From Mycobacterium sp. (GTDB lineage: Bacteria > Actinomycetota > Actinomycetes > Mycobacteriales > Mycobacteriaceae), in contig JAGQTU010000007.1 of assembly GCA_020438865.1 (NCBI GenBank), forward strand, positions 21,039 to 85,038: a DNA stretch of 64,000 nucleotides, read 5' to 3'. Both the position numbers and the translations under genes were made by a program. Of the stretch, positions 54,398 through 63,660 are shown piece after piece; within the stretch, counting starts at the first letter, position 1, and each line of letters starts with the position of its first letter. The notes under the pieces are model-generated. The model worked only from the letters and a program-made list of their open reading frames with translations, searched no databases and was not told the DNA's origin.

Positions 54398-54880
54398 TCA
54401 GTGCGCCAACGCTTTCGCGAAGGCGATCGGATAGACCTCACCGCCGGCCGGCAGCGGCGCGTCCAGTCGGGTGTACCCGGCGCTTTCGTAGAGCGCCTCG
54501 GCCTCGGGCTGGCGGTCCCCGGTGGTCAGGTAGACCCGCCGGTATCCCCGCCGGGCGATTGCGGACTCCAACTCGTCGAGCAGCAGTTTGGCGTAGCCGC
54601 GCCGGCGGTGGTTGCTGTCGGTCCAGATCCGCTTGAGTTCGGCGGTCTCGGCGTCGAAGCGCCGGTAGGCCCCGCCGGTCACGGGAAGGTCGTCGAGCAG
54701 TCCGATCAGCATGCCGCCGTCCGGCGGCCCGAACTCCTCAGCCGGGTATCCGCGCAGCCAACGCAGCACCCGCTCCGGGGCGCCGTCGTAGCGGGTGGCG
54801 TATTCGACGGCGAGTTCGGCGATCAGCGGCTCGGCCAGCTCATCGTCCTGATGGACGGGGATGAAACGGAGCTGCGCCAC
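54398..54880 (-). CDS. GNAT acetyltransferase
   Basis: A 160-residue GNAT protein. The acetyl-CoA loop is in AELKRIWTDSNHRRRGYAKLLLDELE (Q/RxxGxG/A variant) followed by YRRVYLTTGDRQPEAEALYESAGY. The substrate is unknown. GTG at 54880 (VAQLRF) is the conserved-looking start. It is convergent with the MBL gene (4 bases between stops) and divergent from the SDR gene. Confidence 0.82.
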   Translation of the reverse strand: MAQLRFIPVHQDDELAEPLIAELAVEYATRYDGAPERVLRWLRGYPAEEFGPPDGGMLIGLLDDLPVTGGAYRRFDAETAELKRIWTDSNHRRRGYAKLLLDELESAIARRGYRRVYLTTGDRQPEAEALYESAGYTRLDAPLPAGGEVYPIAFAKALAH

Positions 54881-54941
54881 CCCGTCATTGTGCTGGCAAA
54901 GCCCTTTCCGCGGAAAGTTGACACCTGTACAGTCCGCGGCC

Positions 54942-55814
54942 ATGGACAACATCCGGGGCAAGACCATTGCGATCACCGGCGCGGCCCGCGGCATCGGCTT
55001 CGCCACCGCCCGCGCACTGCTGCAGCGTGGGGCTCGGGTGGTGATCGGCGACCGCGACGTGGCGTTCGAAGAGTCGGCCGTCGCGCGGTTGAGCACGCTC
55101 GGGCCGGTGTCGGGCTACCCACTGGACGTCACCGACCCCGACTCGTTCGCGACCTTCCTGGACAAGGCCCGCGCCGACGGCGGCGGACACATCGACGTGC
55201 TGATCAACAACGCCGGGGTGATGCCGGTCGGACCCTTCCTGGACCACACCGAGCAGGCGGTGCGCACGGCGGTGGAGGTGAACTTCTATGGTGTGCTCAC
55301 CGGCTGCCGGCTGGTGCTGCCCGAGATGGTCAGGCGCAGGCAGGGCCACGTCGTCAACATCGCCTCGCTGGCGGGCATGCTGGCGGTTCCCGGTCAGGCG
55401 CTGTATGCGGGCACCAAGTTCGCGGTGGTGGGGCTGTCCACCGCACTGGCCGACGAGTTCGAGCCCCAGGGTGTCCAGATCAGTTGTGTGATGCCGACAT
55501 TCACCAACACCGAGCTGATCGCGGGCACCAACGCGACCGGGGCGACCAGGCCGGTCCAGCCCGAGGACATCGCCGCGGCGGTGGTCAAGACCCTGGACAA
55601 CCCGAAAACCGCTGTGTCCGTGCCCTACCCGCTTCGCTTCGTCGCCGCCGCGACCGCGTTCCTGCCGCCCCGTGGACGTCGCTGGCTGTCGGCGAGGATG
55701 GGCACCGACCGCGTCTTCCTGGACTTCGACACCCAAGCCCGGGCGGCGTACGAACAGCGCGCACAGACGGCCACCGGTGTGCTGGAGCCCCCGAAGACGG
55801 AGAAGACGGACTAG
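54942..55814 (+). CDS. short-chain dehydrogenase/reductase
   Basis: A 290-residue classical SDR: cofactor motif IAITGAARGIGFATARALL, NNAGVM, catalytic IASLAGMLAVPGQALYAGTKFAVVG (Ser-Tyr-Lys). A C-terminal extension (PLRFVAAATAFLPPRGRRWLSARMG) occurs in mycobacterial SDRs thought to act on lipid or steroid substrates; the substrate here is unknown. TTGACA and GTACAG stand shortly before the ATG, which may be part of its promoter. The stop overlaps the convergent gene by 4 bases. Confidence 0.85.
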   Translation: MDNIRGKTIAITGAARGIGFATARALLQRGARVVIGDRDVAFEESAVARLSTLGPVSGYPLDVTDPDSFATFLDKARADGGGHIDVLINNAGVMPVGPFLDHTEQAVRTAVEVNFYGVLTGCRLVLPEMVRRRQGHVVNIASLAGMLAVPGQALYAGTKFAVVGLSTALADEFEPQGVQISCVMPTFTNTELIAGTNATGATRPVQPEDIAAAVVKTLDNPKTAVSVPYPLRFVAAATAFLPPRGRRWLSARMGTDRVFLDFDTQARAAYEQRAQTATGVLEPPKTEKTD

Positions 55815-56335
55815 CCGACCCCGGGCGCGACGTCGCCGTCCCGGTAGGTCTCGATCGCCGCGATGTGCTCGATCAGAACGTCGGGGCCGACCCTGCGGAT
55901 GTCGTCCTCGCCCGCGGCTCCGACGAGTGCGAAGCTGACCTGTTCGGGGAAGTCGTCCCCGTCACCGGATGTCGTGAACCACACCCGCGTCGCGGGTTCC
56001 ATTGCCTCGTCGTCGAATTCGGTGACCGACGGCGGGTAGATCCAGCTGGCCAGTCCCTCCAGGGAGAAGTCGGCGTCGAACGTCCAACCACGCTGCGCGA
56101 TCCACTCGTCGAACACGGTCGCCGCCTGCACCAGCTCGACGACGTCGGGCGGGTATTCGTCGTCCGGCGAGTAGTCCACCCCGAGCACCGACTCGACGAC
56201 GTCGCGGGCGGCGAGCTCGGCGGGCTCCCCCTCCTTGAGGATCGAATCCATCACCTGATCCGGCACCCACCGGGTGTCCCGCGCGTCCCGGCGCTTCTTG
56301 CGGCGGGCCTTCTTGGCGTCGGAGTGGCGCGACAC
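55811..56335 (-). CDS. conserved hypothetical protein downstream of metZ
   Basis: A 174-residue protein with a very basic start (RHSDAKKARRKKRRDARDTRW) and an acidic remainder with VVELVQAATVFDEWIAQRGWTFDADFSLEGLASWIYPPS. Not recognised; the aromatic and acidic conserved core suggests a soluble cytoplasmic protein. GTG at 56335 lies 2 bases beyond the metZ stop, so it is most likely translated from the rhodanese-metZ transcript. Confidence 0.75.
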   Translation of the reverse strand: MSRHSDAKKARRKKRRDARDTRWVPDQVMDSILKEGEPAELAARDVVESVLGVDYSPDDEYPPDVVELVQAATVFDEWIAQRGWTFDADFSLEGLASWIYPPSVTEFDDEAMEPATRVWFTTSGDGDDFPEQVSFALVGAAGEDDIRRVGPDVLIEHIAAIETYRDGDVAPGVG

Positions 56336-56337
56336 GC

Positions 56338-57564
56338 TCAGCCCAGCGCGCGATCCAGGTCGGCGATCAGATCGTCGGTGCCCTCGAGTCCCACCGAGAC
56401 CCGCACCACCCCGTCGCCGAGACCGATGGCGGCCCGACCCTCGGGTCCCATCGCCCGGTGAGTGGTGGTGGCCGGGTGGGTGATCAAGGATTTGGCGTCG
56501 CCGAGGTTGTTCGAGATGTCGATCAGCGACAGCTTGTCGAGCACCTCGAACGCCCGCTCCTTGGCCGCCCCCTCCGGCGCATCGAGTTCGAAGGTCACCA
56601 CGGTGCCGCCACCGCTCATCTGCCGTTTGGCCAGATCGTGCTGCGGGTGCGACGGCAGGAACGGGTAACGCACCCAGCGCACGGCTGGGTGCGCCTCGAG
56701 GAACTCGGCGATCCGGTGCGCGGAGGAGTTGCTGTAGTCCACCCGAACCGCAAGTGTCTCCAGGCCTTTGAGCAGCACCCAGGCATTGAAGGCGCTCATC
56801 GCGGGACCGGTGTGGCGCATCAGCTTCTGCACCGGGCCGTCGATGTACTCCTTGTCGCCCAGGATCGCCCCGCCGAGCACGCGGCCCTGGCCGTCGATGT
56901 GTTTGGTACCCGAATAGATCACCACGTCGACGCCGAGCGGAAAGCCCTGCTGCAGAAGCGGCGTCGCGAAGACGTTGTCCAGCACCACTTTCGCGCCCGC
57001 CGCGTGCGCCAGCTCGGAGACCGCGGCGATGTCGACCAGCGACTGCATCGGATTCGACGGCGTCTCGAAGAAGACGGCCTGCGTGGGCTTCGACAGCGCC
57101 TCTTCCCATTGCGAGAGGTCGTCGCCGTCGACGAATTCGACCTCCACACCCCAGCGGGGCAGGATCTCGCTACACACCACGAAGCACGAGCCGAACAGGC
57201 TGCGGGCGGCGACCAGCCGGTCGCCGGCACCCAGCAGTGCGCCGAGCGAGGTGAACACCGCCGCCATCCCCGAGGCGGTCGCGAAGGCGGCCGGCGCCCC
57301 TTCGATGAGCCGCAGCCGCTCCTCGAACATCGAGATCGTCGGGTTGCCGTAGCGGGAGTAGACGTAGCGGTCGATGTCGCCGGTGAACGCCTTCTCCGCC
57401 TCGGCGGCCGAGGAGTAGACGTAGCCGGAGGTCAGGTACATCGCCTCGGCGGTCTCCTCGAAGCCCGAGCGCAGCAGGCCGCCGCGCACGCCGATGGTCG
57501 CCTGGCTGACCCCGTCGGGCAGCGGCGCCGGGATCCGCACCGAGGGCACCTCGGGGTCGGTCAC
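56338..57564 (-). CDS. metZ: O-succinylhomoserine sulfhydrylase
   Basis: A 408-residue PLP enzyme of the Cys/Met metabolism family that makes homocysteine from O-succinylhomoserine and sulfide. Family blocks: TSGYVYSSAAEAEKAFTG, YSRYGNPTISMFEERL, FFETPSNP, and VVIYSGTKHIDGQGRVLGG with the PLP Lys. Length agrees with M. tuberculosis MetZ (Rv0391). GTG at 57564 shares GTGA with the rhodanese stop. Confidence 0.94.
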   Translation of the reverse strand: MTDPEVPSVRIPAPLPDGVSQATIGVRGGLLRSGFEETAEAMYLTSGYVYSSAAEAEKAFTGDIDRYVYSRYGNPTISMFEERLRLIEGAPAAFATASGMAAVFTSLGALLGAGDRLVAARSLFGSCFVVCSEILPRWGVEVEFVDGDDLSQWEEALSKPTQAVFFETPSNPMQSLVDIAAVSELAHAAGAKVVLDNVFATPLLQQGFPLGVDVVIYSGTKHIDGQGRVLGGAILGDKEYIDGPVQKLMRHTGPAMSAFNAWVLLKGLETLAVRVDYSNSSAHRIAEFLEAHPAVRWVRYPFLPSHPQHDLAKRQMSGGGTVVTFELDAPEGAAKERAFEVLDKLSLIDISNNLGDAKSLITHPATTTHRAMGPEGRAAIGLGDGVVRVSVGLEGTDDLIADLDRALG

Positions 57565-57977
57565 GACTGTTTCCAGGGCAGCCCGAGGGCGCGCCAACCG
57601 GTCGAACCGCGGTGGCCCTGCTCGTCGAGTTGGCCCTCGAAGCCGTCGAGCATGTTGTACGACGGGGCGATGCCGGCGGCGGTCGCCGCCTCGGCGGCCG
57701 GGATGGACCGGTTGCCGGAACGGCACAGGAAGACCACGGGGCGCTCGCCCGGGGTGACACCGGCGGCGATCAGGTCGGACACGAAGTTCTCGTTGTGCTG
57801 CCCGGTGGCGCCGTGGTTCCACTCCACGAACACCACCTCACGGCCGAGGCCGCTGAGGTCCGGCACGCCGACCCAGCGCCACTCGGCGTCGGTCCGGCAG
57901 TCCACCAGCACCGCGTCGGGGTTCTCGCTGAGCAGCCGCCAACTCTCCTCGGGTGTGATGTCTCCTGCATAGCTCAC
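57561..57977 (-). CDS. rhodanese-domain sulfurtransferase (Rv0390-like)
   Basis: A 138-residue single rhodanese domain with VLVDCRTDAEWRWVG and the active loop VVFLCRSGNRSIPAAE (Cys). Single-domain rhodaneses carry persulfide sulfur. It is translationally coupled to metZ by a GTGA overlap, as in M. tuberculosis, which supports delivery of sulfur to homocysteine synthesis, though that is inference. Start is GTG at 57977. Confidence 0.9.
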   Translation of the reverse strand: MSYAGDITPEESWRLLSENPDAVLVDCRTDAEWRWVGVPDLSGLGREVVFVEWNHGATGQHNENFVSDLIAAGVTPGERPVVFLCRSGNRSIPAAEAATAAGIAPSYNMLDGFEGQLDEQGHRGSTGWRALGLPWKQS

Positions 57978-57996
57978 GCGCGTGAGTGTCCCACAG

Positions 57997-58440
57997 CTAG
58001 CCGGGTCCGGGCGAACAGACCTTCCAGTCCCCGCCGTCGCGGGTGAACACCATCGGCGCGGTGACCTTGTCCTCCGGCGAACGCTCGAAGTGGTAGGTCA
58101 CCGTCGCGGTGGCCCGGTCACCGGTGATCGCCACCGCGGTGACGTCGTCGACGAACCGCGCGCCCTTGGCGGTCGTCGACTGATGTTGACGGGCAAGCAC
58201 TTCGGACTCGCTGCCGTGTTCGGCCGCGCAGGTGAAGCTGCGGAAGGCCGCGTAGTCACCGCGTTGCAGCGCGTCGTTCTGGCCCACCGCGGCGCGTGCG
58301 ACCCGCAGCTCCGGCGTCAGGCCGTCGCCGCGGAAGAACGTCGAGATCCAGAAGCCGATCAGCACGAGCACAACGATGCCCACCGCCATCAGGATCGGCA
58401 TCAGGCTGGAGCGGTCCTGCGGTTCGTCGGGACCGGTCAT
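57997..58440 (-). CDS. membrane-anchored hypothetical protein (NTF2/DUF4878-like)
   Basis: A 147-residue protein with one TM near the N-terminus (about 14-36) and an extracytoplasmic domain. LQRGDYAAFRSFTCAAEHGSESE and TYHFERSP fit the NTF2-like fold seen in mycobacterial lipoprotein- and Mce-associated proteins. Two Cys in the exported part could form a disulfide. The ATG shares ATGA with the purT stop, so it is co-translated with purT; the reason for that pairing is not evident. Confidence 0.75.
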   Translation of the reverse strand: MTGPDEPQDRSSLMPILMAVGIVVLVLIGFWISTFFRGDGLTPELRVARAAVGQNDALQRGDYAAFRSFTCAAEHGSESEVLARQHQSTTAKGARFVDDVTAVAITGDRATATVTYHFERSPEDKVTAPMVFTRDGGDWKVCSPGPG

Positions 58441-59648
58441 GGGTGCCACAGCTTGCGCAGGGCGGTCGAGGCCCGCCGGACCCGATCGCGGGCGGTGGTG
58501 ACGTCACCCGCGGTGGCCAGGGCCAGACCCAGCCGGCGCTGAGCGGCGCCCTCGTGGTGGCCGAAGATCCGGACGTCGCTCTCGGGCACGTCCAGGACGT
58601 CGGCCAGCACCCCGGCCGGGTCCGGGCGGTCACCGAGCGGGCCGGTCGTCTCCTCGGCCGACTCGGCGCCGGAGTACCACACCGCGGCGGCGCCCGGCGA
58701 GATCATGATCGCGTCCACCGGCAGGCCCAGCACGGCCCGGGCATGCAACTCGAACTCCGAGAGCCGCTGGGTGCGCAACGTCACCAGGCCACTGTCGTGC
58801 GGACGAACGCTGACATCGGAGAAGTACACCTCGTCGCCGCGGACCAGCACCTCCACCCCGAACACCCCACGGCCACCCAGCGCGCGAACCATCCGCGCCG
58901 CCACCGATTTCGCCGCGCCCAGGGCCGCCTCGCTCATCTGCTGCGGCTGCCACGACTCCAGCACGCCGCCGTCGACCTGGCGATGGCCGATCGGCTCGCA
59001 GAAGGACAGCGCCGGGCCGTCCGGACCGTCGGTGCGCACGGTCAGCAGGGTCACCGCGTAATCGATCTCCACGACCGTCTCGGCCAGCACCCGGTTGTGC
59101 GTCACCCGGCCGCCGGCGGCGATCGCGCGCTGCCAGGCCGGCTCGACGTCCTCCGGCCGCAGCAGCACCGACTCGCCCTCACCGGGAACCCCGATGACCG
59201 GCTTGACGACCATGGGGAAGCCGGCGTGCTCGGCGACGGCGGTCAGTTCCGCGACCGAACCGGCGAACCAGAACGGGGCGGTGGGCAGGCCCAGTTCGTC
59301 GGCGGCCAGCCGGCGCATCCCCTCCCGGTCCAGGCTGAGCCGGGTGGCCCGGACACTGGGCACCACCTCGGTGGAACCGCTCTCGGCGGCCGTCGACAGC
59401 GCGTCGATCGCCACCGCGTTGGTGTCCACCACCACGAACGTCGGCCGCACCCGACCGATGACGGCGGTCAGCTCGTCCGGGTCGGTCATCTTCACGACCA
59501 GCGCCTCGTCGGCGGCGCCGTGCGCGGGGGCCTCGGCGTAGCGGTCGACGGCGATCACCACGGCGCCGAGTCGCTGGAAGGCCAGCACCAACTCCCGGCT
59601 CAACTCACCGGAGCCGAGGAGCAGCACGCGCACGCCTTGGTCAGCCAT
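58437..59648 (-). CDS. purT: formate-dependent GAR formyltransferase
   Basis: A 403-residue ATP-grasp enzyme making formylglycinamide ribotide from formate, ATP and GAR. N-terminal VLLLGSGELSRELVLAFQRLG, ATP-grasp VVKPVIGVPGEGESVLLR, metal-binding VFGVEVLVRGDEVYFSDVSVRPHDSGLVTL. Counterpart of Rv0389. ATG at 59648 is preferred to a GTG three codons upstream. Confidence 0.95.
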   Translation of the reverse strand: MADQGVRVLLLGSGELSRELVLAFQRLGAVVIAVDRYAEAPAHGAADEALVVKMTDPDELTAVIGRVRPTFVVVDTNAVAIDALSTAAESGSTEVVPSVRATRLSLDREGMRRLAADELGLPTAPFWFAGSVAELTAVAEHAGFPMVVKPVIGVPGEGESVLLRPEDVEPAWQRAIAAGGRVTHNRVLAETVVEIDYAVTLLTVRTDGPDGPALSFCEPIGHRQVDGGVLESWQPQQMSEAALGAAKSVAARMVRALGGRGVFGVEVLVRGDEVYFSDVSVRPHDSGLVTLRTQRLSEFELHARAVLGLPVDAIMISPGAAAVWYSGAESAEETTGPLGDRPDPAGVLADVLDVPESDVRIFGHHEGAAQRRLGLALATAGDVTTARDRVRRASTALRKLWHP

Positions 59649-59690
59649 GGTGCCCAAGGATAGGTGGGCGCGGCTGCGGGCGGGCCGGAC

Positions 59691-60182
59691 CTACCCGGGC
59701 GGCGCCGACAGGTCGGTGCGGAAACCGTGCATGGCGGTGGCGACCGCCGAGAACACGCGGCGAGCCGCTTCCAGATCCTCGTCGGGCAGATCGGCCAGCG
59801 CGTGCTGTAGGTGGTCGGCCAGCGGCGTGAAGAACTCCCGGGCCACCGCGACACCGTGGTCGGCGTAGCGCAGCATCACCTTGCGACGGTCGGCCGGGTC
59901 GGATTCCCGTCGCACGTGCCCGGACTCGATCATCCGTTCCACCAGGTAGGTGATCGCGGCCCCCGAAACCCCCATCCGGGCGCGGAGTTCACCGGCCGTC
60001 AGCGGCTGCCCGCCGTTCTCGGCGACCATGATGTGCAGCAGGGCCCGGAAGTCGTTGGCCGAGAGGTCCTGGGTTCCGGCGAACACGCGGCCGATCTGGT
60101 CGGATTCCGCGGACAGGGCCTGGACGTCGGCGACCACCCCGGCCTCCAACGCCGCCCGCCGCTCGTCCATGACCGACAGCAT
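59691..60182 (-). CDS. MarR-family transcriptional regulator
   Basis: A 163-residue winged-helix protein: recognition region LTAGELRARMGVSGAAITYLVERMIESGHVRRESDPADRRKVML with the wing DPADRRK. It is divergent from the MMPL exporter gene with only 37 bases between start codons, so it very probably represses that gene and itself from the shared region. The start could be ATG 60182 or ATG 60170. Confidence 0.88.
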   Translation of the reverse strand: MLSVMDERRAALEAGVVADVQALSAESDQIGRVFAGTQDLSANDFRALLHIMVAENGGQPLTAGELRARMGVSGAAITYLVERMIESGHVRRESDPADRRKVMLRYADHGVAVAREFFTPLADHLQHALADLPDEDLEAARRVFSAVATAMHGFRTDLSAPPG

Positions 60183-60186
60183 ATCC

Positions 60187-60208
60187 GTTAAGTAGATGAA
60201 TTGTTAAG
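60187..60208. promoter_or_regulatory. candidate MarR operator, paired GTTAAG
   Basis: GTTAAG occurs at 60187-60192 and 60203-60208, in direct orientation 16 bases apart, inside an A+T-rich 37-base gap between the divergent MarR and MMPL genes. It is the only A+T-rich stretch nearby and would overlap both promoters. Confidence 0.45.
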
Positions 60209-60219
60209 AAATTGAAGCT

Positions 60220-62325
60220 ATGCTGGCACTCATGCGCAGAACGGCTAAACCCGCCCCACCGATGTGGGAACGCATCGGCGAGTTGCTCGCCGTCAACTTC
60301 TCCTGGGTGATCGCGGTGCTCGTGGCCATGATCGGCGTCGGACTGATGGGCGCTCTCGGCGAGAGCGCCTCTGCCGACAAGTCACCTGTCTCACTGCCGC
60401 CTGGCGCGGAGTCGGCCAAAGTCGCCGCTCTGCTCAAAGACTTTCCCGGTGGTGACCAGGCGCCGGTGATCCTCGTGGCGACCCGAAGCGACGGCGGTGA
60501 CCTGTCGCCGGCCGACCTGGACGCTGCCGAAGCCGCCCGCGCCCGCATGCTCACGATCGCCGGCAGCGCCGCCGGCCCAGCGATCCCCGTGGTCCCGTCG
60601 ACCGACGGTAAGGCAGCGCTGGCACCCGTTCCTCTGGACTCCACGCTGACCGGGTTCGCCCTCAGCGACAAGGTGAAGGCACTGCGCGAGGCAGCCAGGG
60701 ACGGCCTGCCGAGCGATCTGGTGGTCAACGTCACCGGCGGTCCGGCCTTCGGCGCCGACATCGCCAACGCATTCTCCGGCGCCAACGTCACGCTGCTGGC
60801 CGTCACCGGCGCCGTGGTGGCCCTGCTGTTGATCGTCACCTACCGCTCCCCCGTGCTGTGGCTGGTGCCGCTGTTGGTCATCGCCTTCGCCGACCGAGTG
60901 GCCGCGGTCCTGGGCTCGGGGATCGCCGAGGCGACCGGGATGACCGCCGACGGCTCGACATCCGGCATCACCAGCGTGCTGGTGTTCGGCGCGGGCACCA
61001 ACTATGCGCTGCTGCTGATTTCGCGGTACCGCGAGGAGTTGCGGCGCACCGAGAATCACCGTCTGGCGCTGCAGACCGCGGTCCGCCACGCCGGGCCGGC
61101 CATCGTCGCCAGCAACGCCACCGTGGTGCTGGCCTTGTTGACATTGCTGTTCGCCTCCTCCCCCAGCACCCGAAGCCTCGGCGTGCAGGCCGCCTCCGGG
61201 CTGCTGTTGGCGGCGATATTCGTGCTGCTGGCATTGCCGCCACTGCTGGCGCTGTTCGGCCGGAAGTTGTTCTGGCCCTTCGTCCCCAAGCCCGGCGCCG
61301 ACGACATCACCGACACCGGCGCCTGGCACCGGGTCGCCGACTGGGTGTCCCGGCACGCCACCCGCGTGGCCGTGGCGTCGATCGCCGTGCTCGCCGTGCT
61401 GGCCACCGGCCTACTGGCAACTCCGGTGGGTCTCAACCAGATCGACCAGTTCCGGGTGAGTGCCGACTCGGTCACCGGTTTCAAGACGCTGTCTGCGCAC
61501 TTCCCCAGTGGGTTGACCGATCCGACCCGCGTCATCGGTAGCACCGACAAGGCCGACGCGATCACCGAGGCGATCCAGAGCAGCCCGGGCGTGGTGTCGG
61601 CGAACCCGGCGGGGCAGACCGACACCGGGCTGACCCAGTGGCAGGTCGTCATCAGCGCCGCACCCGCATCCGATGCCGCATTCGATACCATTGCCGGCCT
61701 TCGCGATTCGGTGCACAAGGCCGATCGGGGTGCACTCGTGGGCGGCTCCGACGCCCAGGCACTGGATGCCCGCAACGCCGCCATTCGGGACCGCTGGGTG
61801 GTGATCCCCGCCATCCTCATCGTGGTGCTCGCGGTGCTGTATGCGTTGTTGCGGGCGGCGGTGGCGCCACTGGTTCTGGTCGCCGCGACCGTGCTGTCGA
61901 CGATGGCCGCGCTCGGCCTGGGCGGCTGGGTCAGCGTGCACCTGCTGGGCTTCCCGGCGCTCGACATCACCACCCCGCTGTTCGCGTTCCTGTTCCTGGT
62001 GGCACTCGGCGTCGACTACACCATCTTCCTGGTCACCCGGGCCCGCGAGGAGACGCCGATGTACGGCACCCGCGGCGGCATCGTACGGGCGGTGTCGGCC
62101 ACCGGCGCGGTGATCACCAGCGCGGGAATCGTTCTGGCCGCGGTGTTCTGCGTGCTCGGCGTGCTGCCGCTGATCGTGCTGACCCAGCTGGGCATCATCG
62201 TCGGCCTCGGCATCCTGCTCGATACCTTCGTGGTGCGCACGGTCGTGATCCCCGCGCTGTTCACGCTGATCGGTCCACGGATCTGGTGGCCGGCGTTCCA
62301 ACGCGACGATATCGAGGCGCCCTAG
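60220..62325 (+). CDS. MMPL-family RND transporter
   Basis: A 701-residue RND-type membrane protein with two repeats of one plus five TM segments: TM1 about 28-48, exported loop to about 185, TM cluster 186-330, second loop, final TM cluster 520-690. The repeat-1 signature FGAGTNYALLLISRYREEL and repeat-2 signature VALGVDYTIFLVTRAREE are characteristic of actinobacterial MmpL proteins. It probably exports a lipid or toxic compound under MarR control. ATG at 60232 is an alternative start. It overlaps the convergent gene by 4 bases. Confidence 0.9.
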   Translation: MLALMRRTAKPAPPMWERIGELLAVNFSWVIAVLVAMIGVGLMGALGESASADKSPVSLPPGAESAKVAALLKDFPGGDQAPVILVATRSDGGDLSPADLDAAEAARARMLTIAGSAAGPAIPVVPSTDGKAALAPVPLDSTLTGFALSDKVKALREAARDGLPSDLVVNVTGGPAFGADIANAFSGANVTLLAVTGAVVALLLIVTYRSPVLWLVPLLVIAFADRVAAVLGSGIAEATGMTADGSTSGITSVLVFGAGTNYALLLISRYREELRRTENHRLALQTAVRHAGPAIVASNATVVLALLTLLFASSPSTRSLGVQAASGLLLAAIFVLLALPPLLALFGRKLFWPFVPKPGADDITDTGAWHRVADWVSRHATRVAVASIAVLAVLATGLLATPVGLNQIDQFRVSADSVTGFKTLSAHFPSGLTDPTRVIGSTDKADAITEAIQSSPGVVSANPAGQTDTGLTQWQVVISAAPASDAAFDTIAGLRDSVHKADRGALVGGSDAQALDARNAAIRDRWVVIPAILIVVLAVLYALLRAAVAPLVLVAATVLSTMAALGLGGWVSVHLLGFPALDITTPLFAFLFLVALGVDYTIFLVTRAREETPMYGTRGGIVRAVSATGAVITSAGIVLAAVFCVLGVLPLIVLTQLGIIVGLGILLDTFVVRTVVIPALFTLIGPRIWWPAFQRDDIEAP

Positions 62326-63008
62326 TTCACCTGGTTCTGGTACTCGTCGCGGTGCCGCTCGAAAATGCCTGCGCGCGTGAGCAGTAGCACGCTGACGATC
62401 AGCACCCAGATGGGGAAGGACAGGACGATCCACATGTTGAGGTCGCTGGCCGCCAAGATGCCGACGGCCGCGAGATAGGTGACGACCACCAGCCAGCGCG
62501 ACATCAACTCGGTGCGCAACCAGATCGTGGCCAGCGACATCATGAAGACGGCGGCCATCTTCACCGCGTACGTCTTCGACAGGGCCAGCACCGTCATCTG
62601 ACCGAACAGCGCGACGTCTGTGTGCGCCTCGGCGCCGCCCAGGGCGATGTTGCTGCCCGCCAGGCCCGCTCCGACGGCCGACGTGGTGAACATCATCGCC
62701 AGGAACAGCAGCCCGCTGCCCAGGAACACCGTCGAGAAGAACCGGTCCTCGTAGCGACCGAACCCGTCGCGGAGCACCCCGATGAACCACAGGAAGCTGA
62801 TGCCGGCGAACGGCATCAGCTTCGCGGCCAGGTCCATCTTGGCGCTGCCCGCGTCCAGCCACTGCGATCCGGGCGTACCGCCCTCGGGCAGCGAGGTCCG
62901 GATCAGGACGATGACCGCACCGAACAGCAACGCGAACAGCACCCCGGCCAGGGCGGCCGCGCGCGGGGTGGTCAGTGCCCTGAGAGTTCTCGACCGGTGT
63001 TCCACCAC
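62322..63008 (-). CDS. hypothetical membrane protein
   Basis: A 228-residue protein with six predicted TM segments (near 20-36, 64-80, 93-115, 145-162, 170-188, 195-212). Conserved-looking parts are KLMPFAGISFLWFIGVLRDGFGRYEDRFFSTVFLGSGLLF and a large polar loop with GGAEAHTDVALFGQ. I do not recognise a family with known function. The GTG at 63008 is followed by a second GTG, so the start is uncertain by one codon. Confidence 0.78.
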   Translation of the reverse strand: MVEHRSRTLRALTTPRAAALAGVLFALLFGAVIVLIRTSLPEGGTPGSQWLDAGSAKMDLAAKLMPFAGISFLWFIGVLRDGFGRYEDRFFSTVFLGSGLLFLAMMFTTSAVGAGLAGSNIALGGAEAHTDVALFGQMTVLALSKTYAVKMAAVFMMSLATIWLRTELMSRWLVVVTYLAAVGILAASDLNMWIVLSFPIWVLIVSVLLLTRAGIFERHRDEYQNQVN

Positions 63009-63027
63009 GCCGCCATGGTGACAGATG

Positions 63028-63660
63028 TCAGGGCTGGCCGGGCAGCAGACGCACCATCAATCCGTGTGCCTCGGCGAGCAGTTTCCCGTCCGGGTCGGTC
63101 ATCTCAGCCCTGACGAAGGCCTTGCGCCCCTCGGCTTGGTCCAGCCAGCCGCGCACCGTGAGCGGGACGTCGATCGGCGTGACGTTGCGGTAGTCCACAT
63201 GAAGGAATGCCGTCCGGCTGATCGGCCGGCCGGTGGCGTGGATGACCATGCCGAACATGGAGTCGAACATCAGCGGCAGCACACCGCCGTGCACGGCGTT
63301 GTTGCCGCCGACGTGGTACCGGCTGAACTGCACGGTGAACTCGACGCTGTCGGATCCGAACTTCGACACCCGGTAGGGCGCCATCAGCAGGCTGCCGGCG
63401 CCGGGCAGGCTGGGCACCCGGTTGGCCGGCCCCACTCCCTCGGCCGCCTCGAACGGGCCGAGGAGGTCGACGAGTTCCTCGGCGCGATCGGCGGCGGCCT
63501 CCCAGGTATCCCGGTCGGGGTCGACCGAGACCGCGAGGTCCTGCAGGCGGCGCATGGCCTCGATGAACCGGCCGAATCCCGGTCCGGGGTCGGCGGGTTC
63601 GAACTTCGGAAAGCCGCCGTGCCGGTCGTACTCCGGGTCCTCCAGGTGCGGATCGCTCAT
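63028..63660 (-). CDS. PaaI-family hotdog thioesterase
   Basis: A 210-residue protein whose C-terminal half is a hotdog domain: [23 protein letters not shown] (active loop HGG) and [38 protein letters not shown]. The N-terminal about 85 residues are helical and family-specific. It hydrolyses acyl-CoA by family; substrate unknown. The ATG at 63660 shares ATGA with the purA stop. Confidence 0.85.
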   Translation of the reverse strand: MSDPHLEDPEYDRHGGFPKFEPADPGPGFGRFIEAMRRLQDLAVSVDPDRDTWEAAADRAEELVDLLGPFEAAEGVGPANRVPSLPGAGSLLMAPYRVSKFGSDSVEFTVQFSRYHVGGNNAVHGGVLPLMFDSMFGMVIHATGRPISRTAFLHVDYRNVTPIDVPLTVRGWLDQAEGRKAFVRAEMTDPDGKLLAEAHGLMVRLLPGQP

